Assembly (NCBI GenBank): GCA_028869185.1
Contig: JAGWTA010000005.1
Span: 62,001 to 126,000 of the forward strand
Source: Hyphomicrobiales bacterium
GTDB lineage: Bacteria > Pseudomonadota > Alphaproteobacteria > Rhizobiales > Beijerinckiaceae
Reading direction: 5' to 3'
DNA: 64,000 nucleotides
How positions within the stretch are numbered: position 1 is the stretch's first letter; every line of letters starts with the position of its first letter. A model generated the notes under the pieces. The model ran no database searches, was not told the origin of the DNA, and saw nothing but the letters and a program-made list of their open reading frames with translations. A program made the translations under genes and the position numbers. Shown here one piece after another: positions 30,625 through 39,878 of the stretch.

Positions 30625-31800
30625 TCAAGGCGCCTTTTCGCTCAAACCGGCGGGCGGGCGCGATTTTCGCAAGGCGGCGATCATCGCGTCGAGCCCTGTT
30701 GCGCAGGCAAACGCGATGAACGGCCATAGCGCGTTATAATAACGCATCTGCGCGTCGGAAATTGAGCCGAAGGCGACATAGCTGCGCCATCCGTAGACGA
30801 GATGGATCGCAAAAAACGCAGCGAGCGCGACGAGAAACGCCGCGTTCATGTCGCGCAGACGATCCCGCTCCGCAAAAAGCCCGGCAATTGCGACGCCCAG
30901 GATCGCCGCAAGCAGCGGCGTTGCGTCGAACGAGCCCTCGACCGGCGGAAATTTTTGTCCGAGTCGATGGACGAAGAAATCGGCAAAACTCCAGAACCCG
31001 TCGAATTGCCTTCGCGCAGCTTCGGGCACGAACAGGAAATCCGCCGGCGCATAAACGGCGGCGTGAATCGTGACGAGATTGCCGATCGTCGGGACAAAGC
31101 CGGCGAGAACGCCTGCCACAAGAATGAAACTGCGCCGGGAAAAAAGGCCGGCGCGCCCGCGCACGATCTCGACGAGATGCAGCGCGCCGACGATCAGCGC
31201 CAATGCGACAAAGCCGTTGAGCTTTGTCCAGCCGGTCAAGGCAAGCAGGAGCGCCAGCGCGCCCGGGCGATCTTTTTGCCCGGATAGAACGAAAAAGACA
31301 GCGCCCGTTTCCAGGACGACGAGATTGTCATTGTTGATCAGCCCGCCCGTGGCGATCGTGCGCGCAAACGCCGTGACGAGCACAACGGAAACAAGGGCCG
31401 ACACACGCGAGGGCGCAAGCCGCGCAACCGCAGCCGCCGAAAACGCAACGCCGAGCGTCGCAATCGCGACATTGATGAAGCGCAGCGTCGCAATATCGGC
31501 GGGCGTAGGCGCGAGCAGCAGATAATAAAGAGGGGGATGGGCGATATAGTTGATCCGGTCTGTCCAGTGCGACAGATCGGTCGAGAGAACGCGATAGGTC
31601 CCATAGTGCGGAAACAGCGTCGGGGCGGACGCCAGCGCGCGCATGAAGGAATAATGCTCCAGCTCGTCGATCGGCGCGGGAAACGGCGTGACGAGAGCGA
31701 TATTCAGCGCGCCCGCCGCAAACACGGCGACGAGCGCGATGCAGAAAAACACCACCAGCGGGTCGGTCCGTCTGGTCGGCGCCGCCTGTGCAAGCGTCAC
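30625..31800 (-). CDS. Polytopic membrane protein, possible GT-C type glycosyltransferase
   Basis: An integral membrane protein of 391 residues with roughly ten hydrophobic helices. The first periplasmic loop contains PAPIDELEHYSFMRAL, with acidic residues where GT-C and DUF2142-like proteins have DE..H. The loop also carries AHPPLYYLLLAPTPAD, a pattern like the HPPLYY of ArnT/PMT-related glycosyltransferases. The acceptor and donor are unknown. GTG 31800 overlaps the stop of the thiolase gene (GTGA), so the two are coupled. Confidence 0.65.
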   Translation of the reverse strand: MTLAQAAPTRRTDPLVVFFCIALVAVFAAGALNIALVTPFPAPIDELEHYSFMRALASAPTLFPHYGTYRVLSTDLSHWTDRINYIAHPPLYYLLLAPTPADIATLRFINVAIATLGVAFSAAAVARLAPSRVSALVSVVLVTAFARTIATGGLINNDNLVVLETGAVFFVLSGQKDRPGALALLLALTGWTKLNGFVALALIVGALHLVEIVRGRAGLFSRRSFILVAGVLAGFVPTIGNLVTIHAAVYAPADFLFVPEAARRQFDGFWSFADFFVHRLGQKFPPVEGSFDATPLLAAILGVAIAGLFAERDRLRDMNAAFLVALAAFFAIHLVYGWRSYVAFGSISDAQMRYYNALWPFIAFACATGLDAMIAALRKSRPPAGLSEKAP

Positions 31801-32966
31801 CGCAGGCGCTCCATCACGCTGACGTAATTGGCGACTGCGGCGCCGCCCATGTTGAAGACCCCGCCAAGCCGCGCGCCCTTCACCTGCATGCCTTGCGGCG
31901 CCTGCTCGCAAAGCTGCATCGCCGTCAGGACATGCATCGAAACGCCCGTCGCGCCGATCGGATGTCCCTTCGCCTTGAGACCGCCCGAAGGATTGACCGG
32001 CAGGCGGCCTTCCATCGTCGTGGTTCCATCCTTGACGACGTCGGCGCCGCGCCCCTTCGGCGCGAGTCCCATCGCTTCATATTCGATCAGCTCGGCGATG
32101 GTGAAACAATCATGCGTTTCGACGAAGGAGAGATCGTCGAGCGAGACGCCGGCGCTCGCAAGCGCGCGGCCCCAGGCGACCGTACAGCCCTCGAAGTCGA
32201 GAATGTCGCGCTTCGACATCGGCAGAAAATCCTGCGCATGCGCGGTCGACCGGAAGACGACGGCCCGTTCGGACGCCAGCGCCGTATCCACATCGGCGAT
32301 GACGAGGGCGGCGGCGCCGTCCGACACCAGCGAACAATCTGTGCGCTTGAGCGGGCCGGCCACAAAGGGATTCTTCTCGCTCTCCGTCCGGCAGAAGTCG
32401 AAACCGACGTCCTTGCGCATCTGCGCATAGGGATTGGCGACGCCATTTTTGTGATTCTTCGCCGCTATCAGCGCCAGCGCGTCGGACTGGTCGCCGTATT
32501 TCTGGAAATAGCCGCTGGCGATCTTGCCGAAAACGCCGGCGAACCCGGCCGGCGTGTCGCCGTCCTCGGGCAGATAGGACGCGCGCAACAGATTGCGTCC
32601 GATCTCCGGTCCCGGCGTGCGCGTCATCTGCTCGACGCCGACGACGAGCACGCGGCGGGCGCGCCGGGCCTCGACGCTCTTGATCGCCGTATGCACGGCG
32701 GCCGATCCGGTGGCGCAGGCGTTTTCAACGCGCAGGGCCGGCTTGAATCGGAGCGCCGGATCGGCCTGCAACACGAGCGCGGCGGTGAAATCCTGAGGGC
32801 TGAACCCTGCGTTGAAATGACCGAGCACGATCTCGTCGATGTCGCCCGGCGCGACGCCTGCGTGCCTGAGCGCGCCTTCGGCCGCCTTCACGACGAGGCT
32901 CTCCACCGTTTCATTGTCGAATTTGCCGAATGGCAAATGGCTCCAGCCGATGATCGCCGCAGTCAT
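31797..32966 (-). CDS. Thiolase family protein (acetyl-CoA acetyltransferase / SCP-x type)
   Basis: A 389-residue thiolase-fold acyltransferase. The nucleophile Cys lies in VENACATGSAAVHTA, and the other catalytic elements are ETHDCFTIAE and NPSGGLKAKGHPIGATGVS. The C-terminal Cys motif of biosynthetic thiolases (CxG) is replaced by NMGGAAVANYV, as in the SCP-x/SCP2-thiolase-like group. Substrate is therefore uncertain, and it may act on larger acyl-CoAs. ATG 32966 was chosen. It is co-transcribed with the membrane protein downstream. Confidence 0.85.
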   Translation of the reverse strand: MTAAIIGWSHLPFGKFDNETVESLVVKAAEGALRHAGVAPGDIDEIVLGHFNAGFSPQDFTAALVLQADPALRFKPALRVENACATGSAAVHTAIKSVEARRARRVLVVGVEQMTRTPGPEIGRNLLRASYLPEDGDTPAGFAGVFGKIASGYFQKYGDQSDALALIAAKNHKNGVANPYAQMRKDVGFDFCRTESEKNPFVAGPLKRTDCSLVSDGAAALVIADVDTALASERAVVFRSTAHAQDFLPMSKRDILDFEGCTVAWGRALASAGVSLDDLSFVETHDCFTIAELIEYEAMGLAPKGRGADVVKDGTTTMEGRLPVNPSGGLKAKGHPIGATGVSMHVLTAMQLCEQAPQGMQVKGARLGGVFNMGGAAVANYVSVMERLR

Positions 32967-33134
32967 TCCGTTTCCCCATTTGCGTCCGGCGCCTTGAAAA
33001 CGCCCCATGGCGCCAGTCTAAGCCTTGAGCGGGCCGCCGGCAAAAGCGGCCGCGACCCTTTTCCATCTTTTCAATTCGTCGCGCGCCGTTTAGCTCTGGG
33101 CCGGACGCGGGCGCGTTTTTCTAACGAGGTTTTC

Positions 33135-34433
33135 GTGAACAATCGGCTGAAGGCGATTCTGTGCGCGGCTCTGGCCGTTTCTTTGGGCGCAGGCGCCGCG
33201 CGCGCCAATCCCGCCATCGTCATCGACGCGGCCAGCGGGGACACGCTCTACCAGCAGGATGCGACGCGCGTCTGGTTCCCCGCCTCTCTTTCGAAGCTGA
33301 TGACGGTGTTCGTCGCGCTGAAGGCGGTCAAGGAAGGCCGCATCACTCTGGACACGCCGATGCGTGTCTCCGCCAAGGCCGCAAAACAGAAGCCCTCTAA
33401 AATGGGCTTCCGCCCCGGCACGCTCGTGACGCTCGACAACGCGCTGAAGATGCTGATGGTGAAATCGGCCAACGATCTCGCGGTCGTTGTCGCAGAAGGC
33501 GTCTCTGGCTCTGTCGACGCCTTTGCAGGGGAAATGAACGCCGCCGCCGAATCGCTCGGCATGCGCGATTCCCATTTCGTCAATCCGAACGGCCTGCCCG
33601 ATCCCCGTCAGGTTTCCTCGGCGCGCGACATGGCGATCCTCGGCCGTGCGCTTTACACCTACTTTCCCGAGCAGTCCGGCCTGTTCAACATCGGCGCCAT
33701 GCAGCTCGGCGACCGGGTCATTCCGACGCATAACGGCATGCTCGGACGCTACCCCGGCGCAGACGGCATGAAGACGGGCTACACCTGCGCGGCCGGTTTC
33801 AACATCGTCGCCAGCGCCACGCGCAACGGGCGGCGCCTGATCGTTGCCGTCCTCGGCTCCGATTCGGCAAAGGACCGCACGGCGCAAGCCGCCAGCCTGC
33901 TCGACAATGTCTTTGCCGGCCGCACGCTTTCGTCAGGCGCGGCGGCCGCGCTGCCCTCGACGGGCGGCCAGGCGCCGGACATGCGGCAGGAAATGTGCAG
34001 CCACCGCACGAAGGCGCAGCAGGCGGTCGCGGAAAACGAAGATTTCGCCCAGCCGATCCAGAGCGCCTATACGCCCGAAGGCCAATCGATCTACGGCAGT
34101 CCGACCGCCGTGATGCGCCCGACCGGCGCGCAGATCGCCGCGCTGCCGCGCCCCAGCTTCGAGCCAATCCCCGTCTATATCGGCGCAGCGCCCGGCTGGA
34201 CCGGCCGCATCGCAGGACCCGTCAGCGACGGTCCGACGAAAGCGGCGCGTGCAAAACCGGAACGCAAGGTCGTGGCCGCAACGCCCGCAAAAGCCAGGCC
34301 GACCCACGCCGCTAAAAACAAGCCCGTCAAAACCCAGGCCGCCAGAACGCCCGCGAAGGCGCAGCCAAAAGCAAAGCCCGCCAAAACAGCCGGACGGGTT
34401 GCCGCCAAGCCGCGCGCGGCCAGCGCCGAATGA
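33135..34433 (+). CDS. D-alanyl-D-alanine carboxypeptidase (penicillin-binding protein, S11 family)
   Basis: A periplasmic enzyme that removes the terminal D-Ala from peptidoglycan stem peptides. Its 432 residues include a signal peptide (AILCAALAVSLGAGAARA) and the active-site triad SxxK in PASLSKLM, SAN in VKSANDLAVV, and KTG in GMKTGYTCAAG. After the S11 domain (to about 260) comes a long tail ending in a Lys/Ala/Pro-rich stretch, which resembles peptidoglycan- or DNA-binding basic tails but is not a known domain. The start is GTG 33135 with GAGG before it. Its stop overlaps the CobW gene start. Confidence 0.93.
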   Translation: MNNRLKAILCAALAVSLGAGAARANPAIVIDAASGDTLYQQDATRVWFPASLSKLMTVFVALKAVKEGRITLDTPMRVSAKAAKQKPSKMGFRPGTLVTLDNALKMLMVKSANDLAVVVAEGVSGSVDAFAGEMNAAAESLGMRDSHFVNPNGLPDPRQVSSARDMAILGRALYTYFPEQSGLFNIGAMQLGDRVIPTHNGMLGRYPGADGMKTGYTCAAGFNIVASATRNGRRLIVAVLGSDSAKDRTAQAASLLDNVFAGRTLSSGAAAALPSTGGQAPDMRQEMCSHRTKAQQAVAENEDFAQPIQSAYTPEGQSIYGSPTAVMRPTGAQIAALPRPSFEPIPVYIGAAPGWTGRIAGPVSDGPTKAARAKPERKVVAATPAKARPTHAAKNKPVKTQAARTPAKAQPKAKPAKTAGRVAAKPRAASAE

Positions 34434-35593
34434 CCGCCGAACCGCGCCGGCGGCCGCCGCCGCCTGTTCCCATCACCATACTCACCGGCTTTCTCGGCGC
34501 CGGAAAAACCACGCTCCTCAATCGCCTGACGGCCGATCCCGCGCTCGCCCGCACCGTCGTTCTCATCAACGAATTTGGCGAGATCGGGCTCGATCATCTG
34601 CTCGTCGAAAAGGTCGACGGAGACATGCTGCTGATGGCGTCGGGCTGCCTGTGCTGCACGATCCGCGGCGATCTCGTCGCAGCGCTCGAGGATTTGCTGC
34701 GCAAGGTGGACAACGGGCGCATGCAGCCGTGCGATCGTCTGGTGATCGAAACGACCGGCCTCGCCGATCCCGCCCCGATCCTGCAGGCGATCATGGGCCA
34801 TCCCTATCTCACGTTGCGCTTTCGACTCGACGGCGTCGTGACGCTGGTTGACGCCGTGAACGGCGCAGCCACGCTCGACCGCCACAAGGAAGCGGTGCGA
34901 CAGGTCGCGGTCGCCGACCGCATCGTGCTTGCCAAAACCGATCTCGCCACGCCGGAGGCGACTGCCGCGCTGCGGGCAAGGTTGCGGACGCTGAACCCCG
35001 CCGCCCCCCAACTGGACGCCGCAGCCGGCGAGGCGACGGCGCGCGCGCTCCTGGACGCGGGCCTGTTCGATCCCGCGCGCAAGATTCCCGATGTTGCGCA
35101 ATGGCTGCGCGCCGAAGCATACGATCATGCGCACGACCGCCATCATCACGATCATGATCATGATCATGGGCGCGGACATGGTGGCGATCATGCGCACGAT
35201 CCAAACCGGCACGACGCCGCCATTCACGCTTTTGCGATCACGCGCGATCAGCCTTTGCCGCCCGCCGCCGCGCAATTGTTTTTCGACGCTCTGCACACCG
35301 CACAGGGTCCGAAGATCCTGCGCATGAAAGGCATCGTCGCGCTGGCCGACGATCCCGCGCGGCCTCTGGTGGTGCACGCGGTGCAGCACCTGTTTCATCC
35401 GCCCGTGCGGCTCGACCAATGGCCGGACGCCGACCGCCGGACGCGCATCGTCTTCATTCTCGACGGCCTCGACCGCGCTTTCGTTGAAGGCATGTTCGCC
35501 GCCGCGCTGAACGAGCCCGCGCCCGATAGGCCGGACGCCGCCGCGCTCGGCGCCAATCCGCTGAAGCCGCAAACCGGCGGCCTGCTCGGCTAG
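34430..35593 (+). CDS. CobW/COG0523 family metal-chaperone GTPase
   Basis: A 387-residue G3E-family GTPase that supplies or sorts metal ions (zinc, cobalt or others) to target proteins. Walker A GFLGAGKT is near residues 19-26, the metal-binding CxCC motif lies in SGCLCCTIRGD, and VIETTGLADP follows. A His/Asp-rich stretch (about residues 225-260) contains many H and HD repeats and is likely a second metal-binding site. The C-terminal CobW domain ends VVHAVQHLFHPPVRLDQWPD. Which metal it serves is unknown; cobT and cobS are 5-11 kb away. Confidence 0.93.
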   Translation: MTAEPRRRPPPPVPITILTGFLGAGKTTLLNRLTADPALARTVVLINEFGEIGLDHLLVEKVDGDMLLMASGCLCCTIRGDLVAALEDLLRKVDNGRMQPCDRLVIETTGLADPAPILQAIMGHPYLTLRFRLDGVVTLVDAVNGAATLDRHKEAVRQVAVADRIVLAKTDLATPEATAALRARLRTLNPAAPQLDAAAGEATARALLDAGLFDPARKIPDVAQWLRAEAYDHAHDRHHHDHDHDHGRGHGGDHAHDPNRHDAAIHAFAITRDQPLPPAAAQLFFDALHTAQGPKILRMKGIVALADDPARPLVVHAVQHLFHPPVRLDQWPDADRRTRIVFILDGLDRAFVEGMFAAALNEPAPDRPDAAALGANPLKPQTGGLLG

Positions 35594-36120
35594 AGCGGAT
35601 AGGCGACCTCGACCTTGTAAGGGCCGCCCCCGCGCGATTCGCGCGAGGAATAAAGAACGAAACGTTCGGGCTGGAAGGCGCTGCGCGGAAAGGCGCCGCG
35701 CAGGGCGATGTGATTGGCGACCGCCTCGGGCGTGACGCCGCGCAGGCGCGCCAGCGTGACATGCGGCGCGAATTTGCGCGTCTCCGGCGGCGCGCCGAGC
35801 CGCCGCATCAGGCGCTCGTGTTCGGCCTGCAATGCCGTCAGGCTGTCTGTATTGGCTGCCTGCGCCACCAGCGAATGGGGCTTGTCCCGCCCGAATACGG
35901 CAAGCTTCTCCAGCGTCACGCCGATGCGCCGCGGCTGGATCGCCTCCAGGCATTCGGCGATTTCATTGGCGGTGGCGGCGTCGATATCGCCGATGAACCG
36001 CAATGTCAGGTGGAAATCGGCGGGGTCGATCCAGCGGGCGCCCGGCAGACCGCCCTGCCACCGCTCCAGCGTATCGCTGACGTCGGTCGGAATTTCGAGG
36101 CCGGTGAACAGACGGGGCAT
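35590..36120 (-). CDS. thpR: RNA 2',3'-cyclic phosphodiesterase ThpR (2H family)
   Basis: A 176-residue 2H phosphoesterase (formerly 2'-5' RNA ligase). Both catalytic HxT motifs are visible: DFHLTLRFIGD near residue 37 and FAPHVTLARLRG near 125. It opens PRLFTGLEIPTDV, as usual for the family. Its physiological RNA substrate is not established. The 3' end overlaps the CobW gene by 4 bases (convergent). An ATG at 36177 would add an unlikely extension. Confidence 0.93.
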   Translation of the reverse strand: MPRLFTGLEIPTDVSDTLERWQGGLPGARWIDPADFHLTLRFIGDIDAATANEIAECLEAIQPRRIGVTLEKLAVFGRDKPHSLVAQAANTDSLTALQAEHERLMRRLGAPPETRKFAPHVTLARLRGVTPEAVANHIALRGAFPRSAFQPERFVLYSSRESRGGGPYKVEVAYPL

Positions 36121-36349
36121 GGCGACGTCCAGGAAAGCAAGGCGAAGATAGGGCTGATTCGGCGAATCGCCAGCCAAATCATGAAATTCGCCTGCGACAG
36201 CCGCATGTCGCGCCCTGCGCGTTAAGCTATCTGCGATTTAATGTTTCCGAATCTTGTCAGCGCGCCCAGTCCGGCCCATATTTTCGGAAGACGCGCCCGC
36301 AAGGCGCGCCGGGTCTGTGGCCCCGTCCGCCGCAGGGGAGAAATGACTG

Positions 36350-37102
36350 ATGAGCGACTTCGACCGTAACTCTGCCGCCCGCTGGGGCCAGAGCGTCGAC
36401 AGGGCCGGCTCGGCTGCGATCGATCAGGGCCTGCGGACCTACATGATCGGCGTCTACAACTACATGACCCTCGGCCTCGGCGTGACGGGTCTGGCGGCGC
36501 TTGCCGTCAACCAGATGGCCTTCGCCAACGGCGCGCTGACGCCGTTCGGCCAGATGCTGTATCTCAGCCCGCTGAAATGGGTGGTGATGCTCGCGCCGCT
36601 GGCCTTCATCCTGCTCTTCTCGTTCAACGCGCATCGCATGTCCGCCAGCGCGGCGCGAACCGCCTTCCTCGTCTTTTCGGCGGTGATGGGCGTTTCGCTT
36701 TCCTCGATCCTGGTCGTCTTCACCGGCGCCTCGGTCGTGCGCGCGTTCTTCATCACGGCGGCGGCCTTCGCGGGCCTCAGCCTGTACGGCTACACGACGA
36801 AGCGCGATCTTTCGCCGATGGCTTCGTTCCTCATCATGGGCGTCATCGGCATCATCATCGCCAGCCTCGTGAACGTTTTCCTGCTGCATTCGAGCGGCAT
36901 GCAGTTCGCGCTGTCGATCCTGACCGTGCTGGTCTTCTCGGGCCTGACCGCCTGGGATACGCAGGCGATCAAGGAAATGTATTTTGAAGGCGACGGCTAC
37001 GAAGTCGCGACGAAGAAGTCCGTGAACGGCGCGCTGATGCTGTATCTCGACTTCATCAACATCTTCCAGTCGATCCTCTCGCTGAGCGGCGACCGCAACT
37101 AA
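36350..37102 (+). CDS. Bax inhibitor-1 / YccA family membrane protein
   Basis: A 250-residue inner-membrane protein with about seven hydrophobic helices and the BI-1 signature region (LSLYGYTTKRDLSPMASFLI, then the final ALMLYLDFINIFQSILSLSG). Bacterial members are pH- or calcium-linked channels, or partners of the FtsH protease. No single role is fixed. The 129 bases upstream of the gene have no other ORF. A strong terminator follows. Confidence 0.93.
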   Translation: MSDFDRNSAARWGQSVDRAGSAAIDQGLRTYMIGVYNYMTLGLGVTGLAALAVNQMAFANGALTPFGQMLYLSPLKWVVMLAPLAFILLFSFNAHRMSASAARTAFLVFSAVMGVSLSSILVVFTGASVVRAFFITAAAFAGLSLYGYTTKRDLSPMASFLIMGVIGIIIASLVNVFLLHSSGMQFALSILTVLVFSGLTAWDTQAIKEMYFEGDGYEVATKKSVNGALMLYLDFINIFQSILSLSGDRN

Positions 37103-37124
37103 GCGGCAGCTCAACGACGAAACG

Positions 37125-37153
37125 AAAAAGGCGCCCGCTGCGGCGCCTTTTTT
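37125..37153 (+). terminator. Rho-independent terminator after the BI-1 gene
   Basis: AAAAAGGCGCC (37125-37135) pairs with GGCGCCTTTTT (37142-37152) around a 6-base loop, followed by T. It is 22 bases after the stop. It has A- and T-runs on both sides and could act in both directions. Confidence 0.9.
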
Positions 37154-37183
37154 GTGACGGTTTTTTGGCGTTATATATTCGTC

Positions 37184-37843
37184 ATGGACACCGTCGCCCT
37201 CCTTCATGGCATAGCCAACCGCGCTGCATCGCTCTACCGCATCGAACTCGCCCTGCGGGCCGCCGGCTATAATGCGCGCGGCGTCAATTATCCGTCGACC
37301 TCGTGCTCGATCGACGAGATTGTCGATCGCATCGATGCTCAACTGACAACGCTCGCTGCGCAAACGCCGGGACGGCTGCATATCGTGGCTCATTCGATGG
37401 GCGGCCTCGTCGCGCGCGCCTGGCTTGCGCGCCGCCGCGCGCAAAACACGGGCGCGCTGGTGATGCTCGGCACGCCGAACGGCGGCAGCGAACTTGCCGA
37501 CAGGCTTTCGCGTTACGGATTTTATCGCATGTTCGGGCCGGCGGGGGCGCAATTGACCACGGCTGCGGCGCCCGATCTCAACCGCGATCTCGGCCGCCCC
37601 TATTATCCCGTCGGCGTTATTGCGGGCGACCGCTCCGTCAATCCGCTGGCCTGGCGGGTCTTCCCCTGCGCGCACGATGGCGCTGTTTCTGTGGAAGCCT
37701 CGCGCCTCGACGGCATGACCGATCACATCGTCATGCCCGTCAGCCATACGCTGATGCTGCTCGATCGTCGTGTGATTGCGCAGACGTTGCATTTCCTGCG
37801 CGAAGGTCGCTTCGTCCATGCCGATCGGGCGGCCGCCGCCTGA
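37184..37843 (+). CDS. Alpha/beta hydrolase, lipase-like
   Basis: A 219-residue alpha/beta-hydrolase. The nucleophile elbow is HIVAHSMGGLVARAWLA, with Ser near residue 75, and the oxyanion-hole LLHGIANRA lies near the N-terminus. LGTPNGGSELADRL is typical of triacylglycerol-lipase/LipA-like and PGAP1-like proteins. Candidates for the acid and base are in PCAHDGAVSVEASRL and PVSHTLML. There is no signal peptide. Its substrate is unknown. It is convergent with rlmN, 3 bases apart. Confidence 0.82.
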   Translation: MDTVALLHGIANRAASLYRIELALRAAGYNARGVNYPSTSCSIDEIVDRIDAQLTTLAAQTPGRLHIVAHSMGGLVARAWLARRRAQNTGALVMLGTPNGGSELADRLSRYGFYRMFGPAGAQLTTAAAPDLNRDLGRPYYPVGVIAGDRSVNPLAWRVFPCAHDGAVSVEASRLDGMTDHIVMPVSHTLMLLDRRVIAQTLHFLREGRFVHADRAAAA

Positions 37844-37846
37844 CGA

Positions 37847-39001
37847 TTACTGCGCCGCCAGCCGAGCCCGCGCGCGCAATTTTTCCGTCTCGCTCTTCAA
37901 TTGTCCGCAGGCTGCAAGAATGTCGCGTCCACGCGGCGTGCGCACCGGGCTCGCGTAACCTGCGTTGAAGACGATATCCGAGAATTTCTCGATCCGCTCC
38001 CAGTCCGAGCATTCGTAAGGCGCGCCCGGCCAGGGATTGAACGGAATGAGATTGATCTTGGCTGGCACGCCTTTCAGAAGGCGCACAAGCTCGCGCGCGT
38101 CGGCGTCCGAATCGTTGATCTCCTTGAGCATCACATATTCGAAGGTGATGCGCCGCGCATTCGAGGCGCCGGGATAATCGCGGCACGCCTGCAACAGTTC
38201 CGCGATCGGATATTTCTTGTTGAGCGGCACCAGCTTGTCGCGCAGATCGTCGCGCACAGCGTGCAGCGAAATCGCCAGCATCGCGCCCGTGCGCGCGCCC
38301 AGCTCGCCGATTTGCGGCACGACGCCCGATGTCGAGACCGTGATGCGACGGCGCGACAGAGACAGTCCTTCGCCATCGGAAAGAACGCCCAGCGCGTCGC
38401 TCACATGGTCGAGATTATACAGCGGCTCGCCCATGCCCATGAACACGACATTGGACACCGCGCGCACGCCATCGCCCTTGGGGATCAGCCCGTCTGTCGG
38501 CGGCGTCAGCCCCGGAAAATCGCCGAGCCGGTCGCGCGCGACGACAAGCTGCGCAACGATTTCCTGCGCGGTCAGATTGCGCACCAGCCTTTGGGTGCCG
38601 GTGTGACAGAAGGTGCACGTGAGCGTGCAGCCGACCTGCGAGGATACGCACAGCGTGCCGCGATCTTCCTCAGGGATATAGACGCATTCGATCTCCGCGC
38701 CTTTGTCGTGAGCGTCGACCGGCCGAAGACGGATCAGCCATTTGCGCGTGCCATCGTTCGAAACCTGCTCGCTGACGATCTCGGGCCGCTCAAGCGTGTA
38801 ATGTTCGGCAAGGCGCGCACGCAACATCTTGGAGACATTGAGCATGGCGTCGAAATCGCGCGCGCCGTGGAAATAAATCCAGTTCCACAATTGCGCGACG
38901 CGCATCTTGATCTCGCGCTCGGGCAGATCGAGCGCGCGCAGGCGCGCGGCGAGGCCCTGCCGCGTTTCTCCGATCAGCGATGGTTTCTGCGTCTGCGTCA
39001 A
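37847..39001 (-). CDS. rlmN: Dual-specificity 23S rRNA / tRNA (adenine-C2) methyltransferase RlmN
   Basis: A radical-SAM enzyme that methylates A2503 of 23S rRNA and A37 of some tRNAs. Its 384 residues include the radical SAM cluster motif [11 protein letters not shown] (CxxxCxxC), the [12 protein letters not shown] segment, and the C-terminal [18 protein letters not shown]. The mechanistic Cys is expected in [15 protein letters not shown] near the end. The start appears to be TTG 39001, overlapping the lolA-like stop (TTGA). This would couple it to that gene. Confidence 0.95.
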   Translation of the reverse strand: MTQTQKPSLIGETRQGLAARLRALDLPEREIKMRVAQLWNWIYFHGARDFDAMLNVSKMLRARLAEHYTLERPEIVSEQVSNDGTRKWLIRLRPVDAHDKGAEIECVYIPEEDRGTLCVSSQVGCTLTCTFCHTGTQRLVRNLTAQEIVAQLVVARDRLGDFPGLTPPTDGLIPKGDGVRAVSNVVFMGMGEPLYNLDHVSDALGVLSDGEGLSLSRRRITVSTSGVVPQIGELGARTGAMLAISLHAVRDDLRDKLVPLNKKYPIAELLQACRDYPGASNARRITFEYVMLKEINDSDADARELVRLLKGVPAKINLIPFNPWPGAPYECSDWERIEKFSDIVFNAGYASPVRTPRGRDILAACGQLKSETEKLRARARLAAQ

Positions 39002-39660
39002 TTCGGATTCAACATGCGCTCGTGGTTGATCTTGAACAGCGAATTATCGGGCCTGCGGCTCAGATCGATATTATAGAGCGAGACCATCGTCTCGTAGCCC
39101 TGCGGGTCCGTCACCTGCCATTGCTTCAGCGCGTAGGTCTTGGGATCGAAGATCAGCTTGATGCGCGAAGTGCCGCCGAAAGTGGCCTTGTCCTCGATGG
39201 CGATGACGACGCCTTTCTTCTCGCCCTTCACGCCGAGCAGCTTCACGTCGCGGCGCAGGTCGATCTCGTCCTTGAGGAGGAATTTCAGCGGCGTCTGCTT
39301 GATGAAATATTCGTCCTGCGTATGCAGTTTGCGATCCTTCACGACAACCGATGTGCCATCGGCGACAATTTCCATTGTCGCGGGCTGCGCGTATTCGAAC
39401 CGCAGTCGGCCGGGACGGGCGACATAGAGCTTGCCTTCGGCGCGCCGGCCGTCCTGCCCGATCTGCACGAAATCGGCGATCATGCTCTTGGCGCTGTTCA
39501 GCCATTCGCTGGCCTTGTCGACCGCTTCGCCCGGATCGGGCTGCTCGACCGGCGCGGACGAAGGCGTTTTGACCGCGTGCTTGGGCTGGCTCTCGGCATG
39601 GGCCGCAAAGGGCGCGGCCAGCGCGGCGAGAACAGCAAGACGAAGAACGACGTGTTTCAT
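38998..39660 (-). CDS. lolA: Outer-membrane lipoprotein carrier LolA-like protein
   Basis: A periplasmic protein of 220 residues in the LolA fold, which in E. coli shuttles lipoproteins from LolCDE to LolB. The signal peptide is [37 protein letters not shown] and [18 protein letters not shown] are conserved LolA segments. [20 protein letters not shown] follows. It sits immediately upstream of rlmN and downstream of ftsK on the same strand. ftsK-lolA adjacency is common in alphaproteobacteria. Confidence 0.9.
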   Translation of the reverse strand: MKHVVLRLAVLAALAAPFAAHAESQPKHAVKTPSSAPVEQPDPGEAVDKASEWLNSAKSMIADFVQIGQDGRRAEGKLYVARPGRLRFEYAQPATMEIVADGTSVVVKDRKLHTQDEYFIKQTPLKFLLKDEIDLRRDVKLLGVKGEKKGVVIAIEDKATFGGTSRIKLIFDPKTYALKQWQVTDPQGYETMVSLYNIDLSRRPDNSLFKINHERMLNPN

Positions 39661-39680
39661 GGCGGCTATCTCAATCTCGC

Positions 39681-39809
39681 CGTCATTGCGAGGAGCTGCG
39701 CGACGAAGCAATCCATCCGGCGGGCGTCTATCGTTACGCGCGTTGTCGCCTTCCTGACCAAGGCGCGGGGATGGATTGCTTCGTCGCGCAGCTCCTCGCA
39801 AAGACGGCG
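39681..39809. repeat. Intergenic palindromic repeat element, copy 2
   Basis: A second copy of the element at 27381-27496. It begins CGTCATTGCGAGGAG, has the arm GAAGCAATCCATCC, then a different centre, and the mirror arm GGATGGATTGCTTC ending CTCCTCGCAAAGACG. The outer arms pair over about 35 bases with few mismatches. It fills most of the gap between lolA and ftsK. Confidence 0.87.
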
Positions 39810-39878
39810 TGTTAACTCCCTTAAGGGAGCTTGGCGGCGTTATCTAGGGACGGCTTGCGGCTTTTTGGAGATGCTGGC

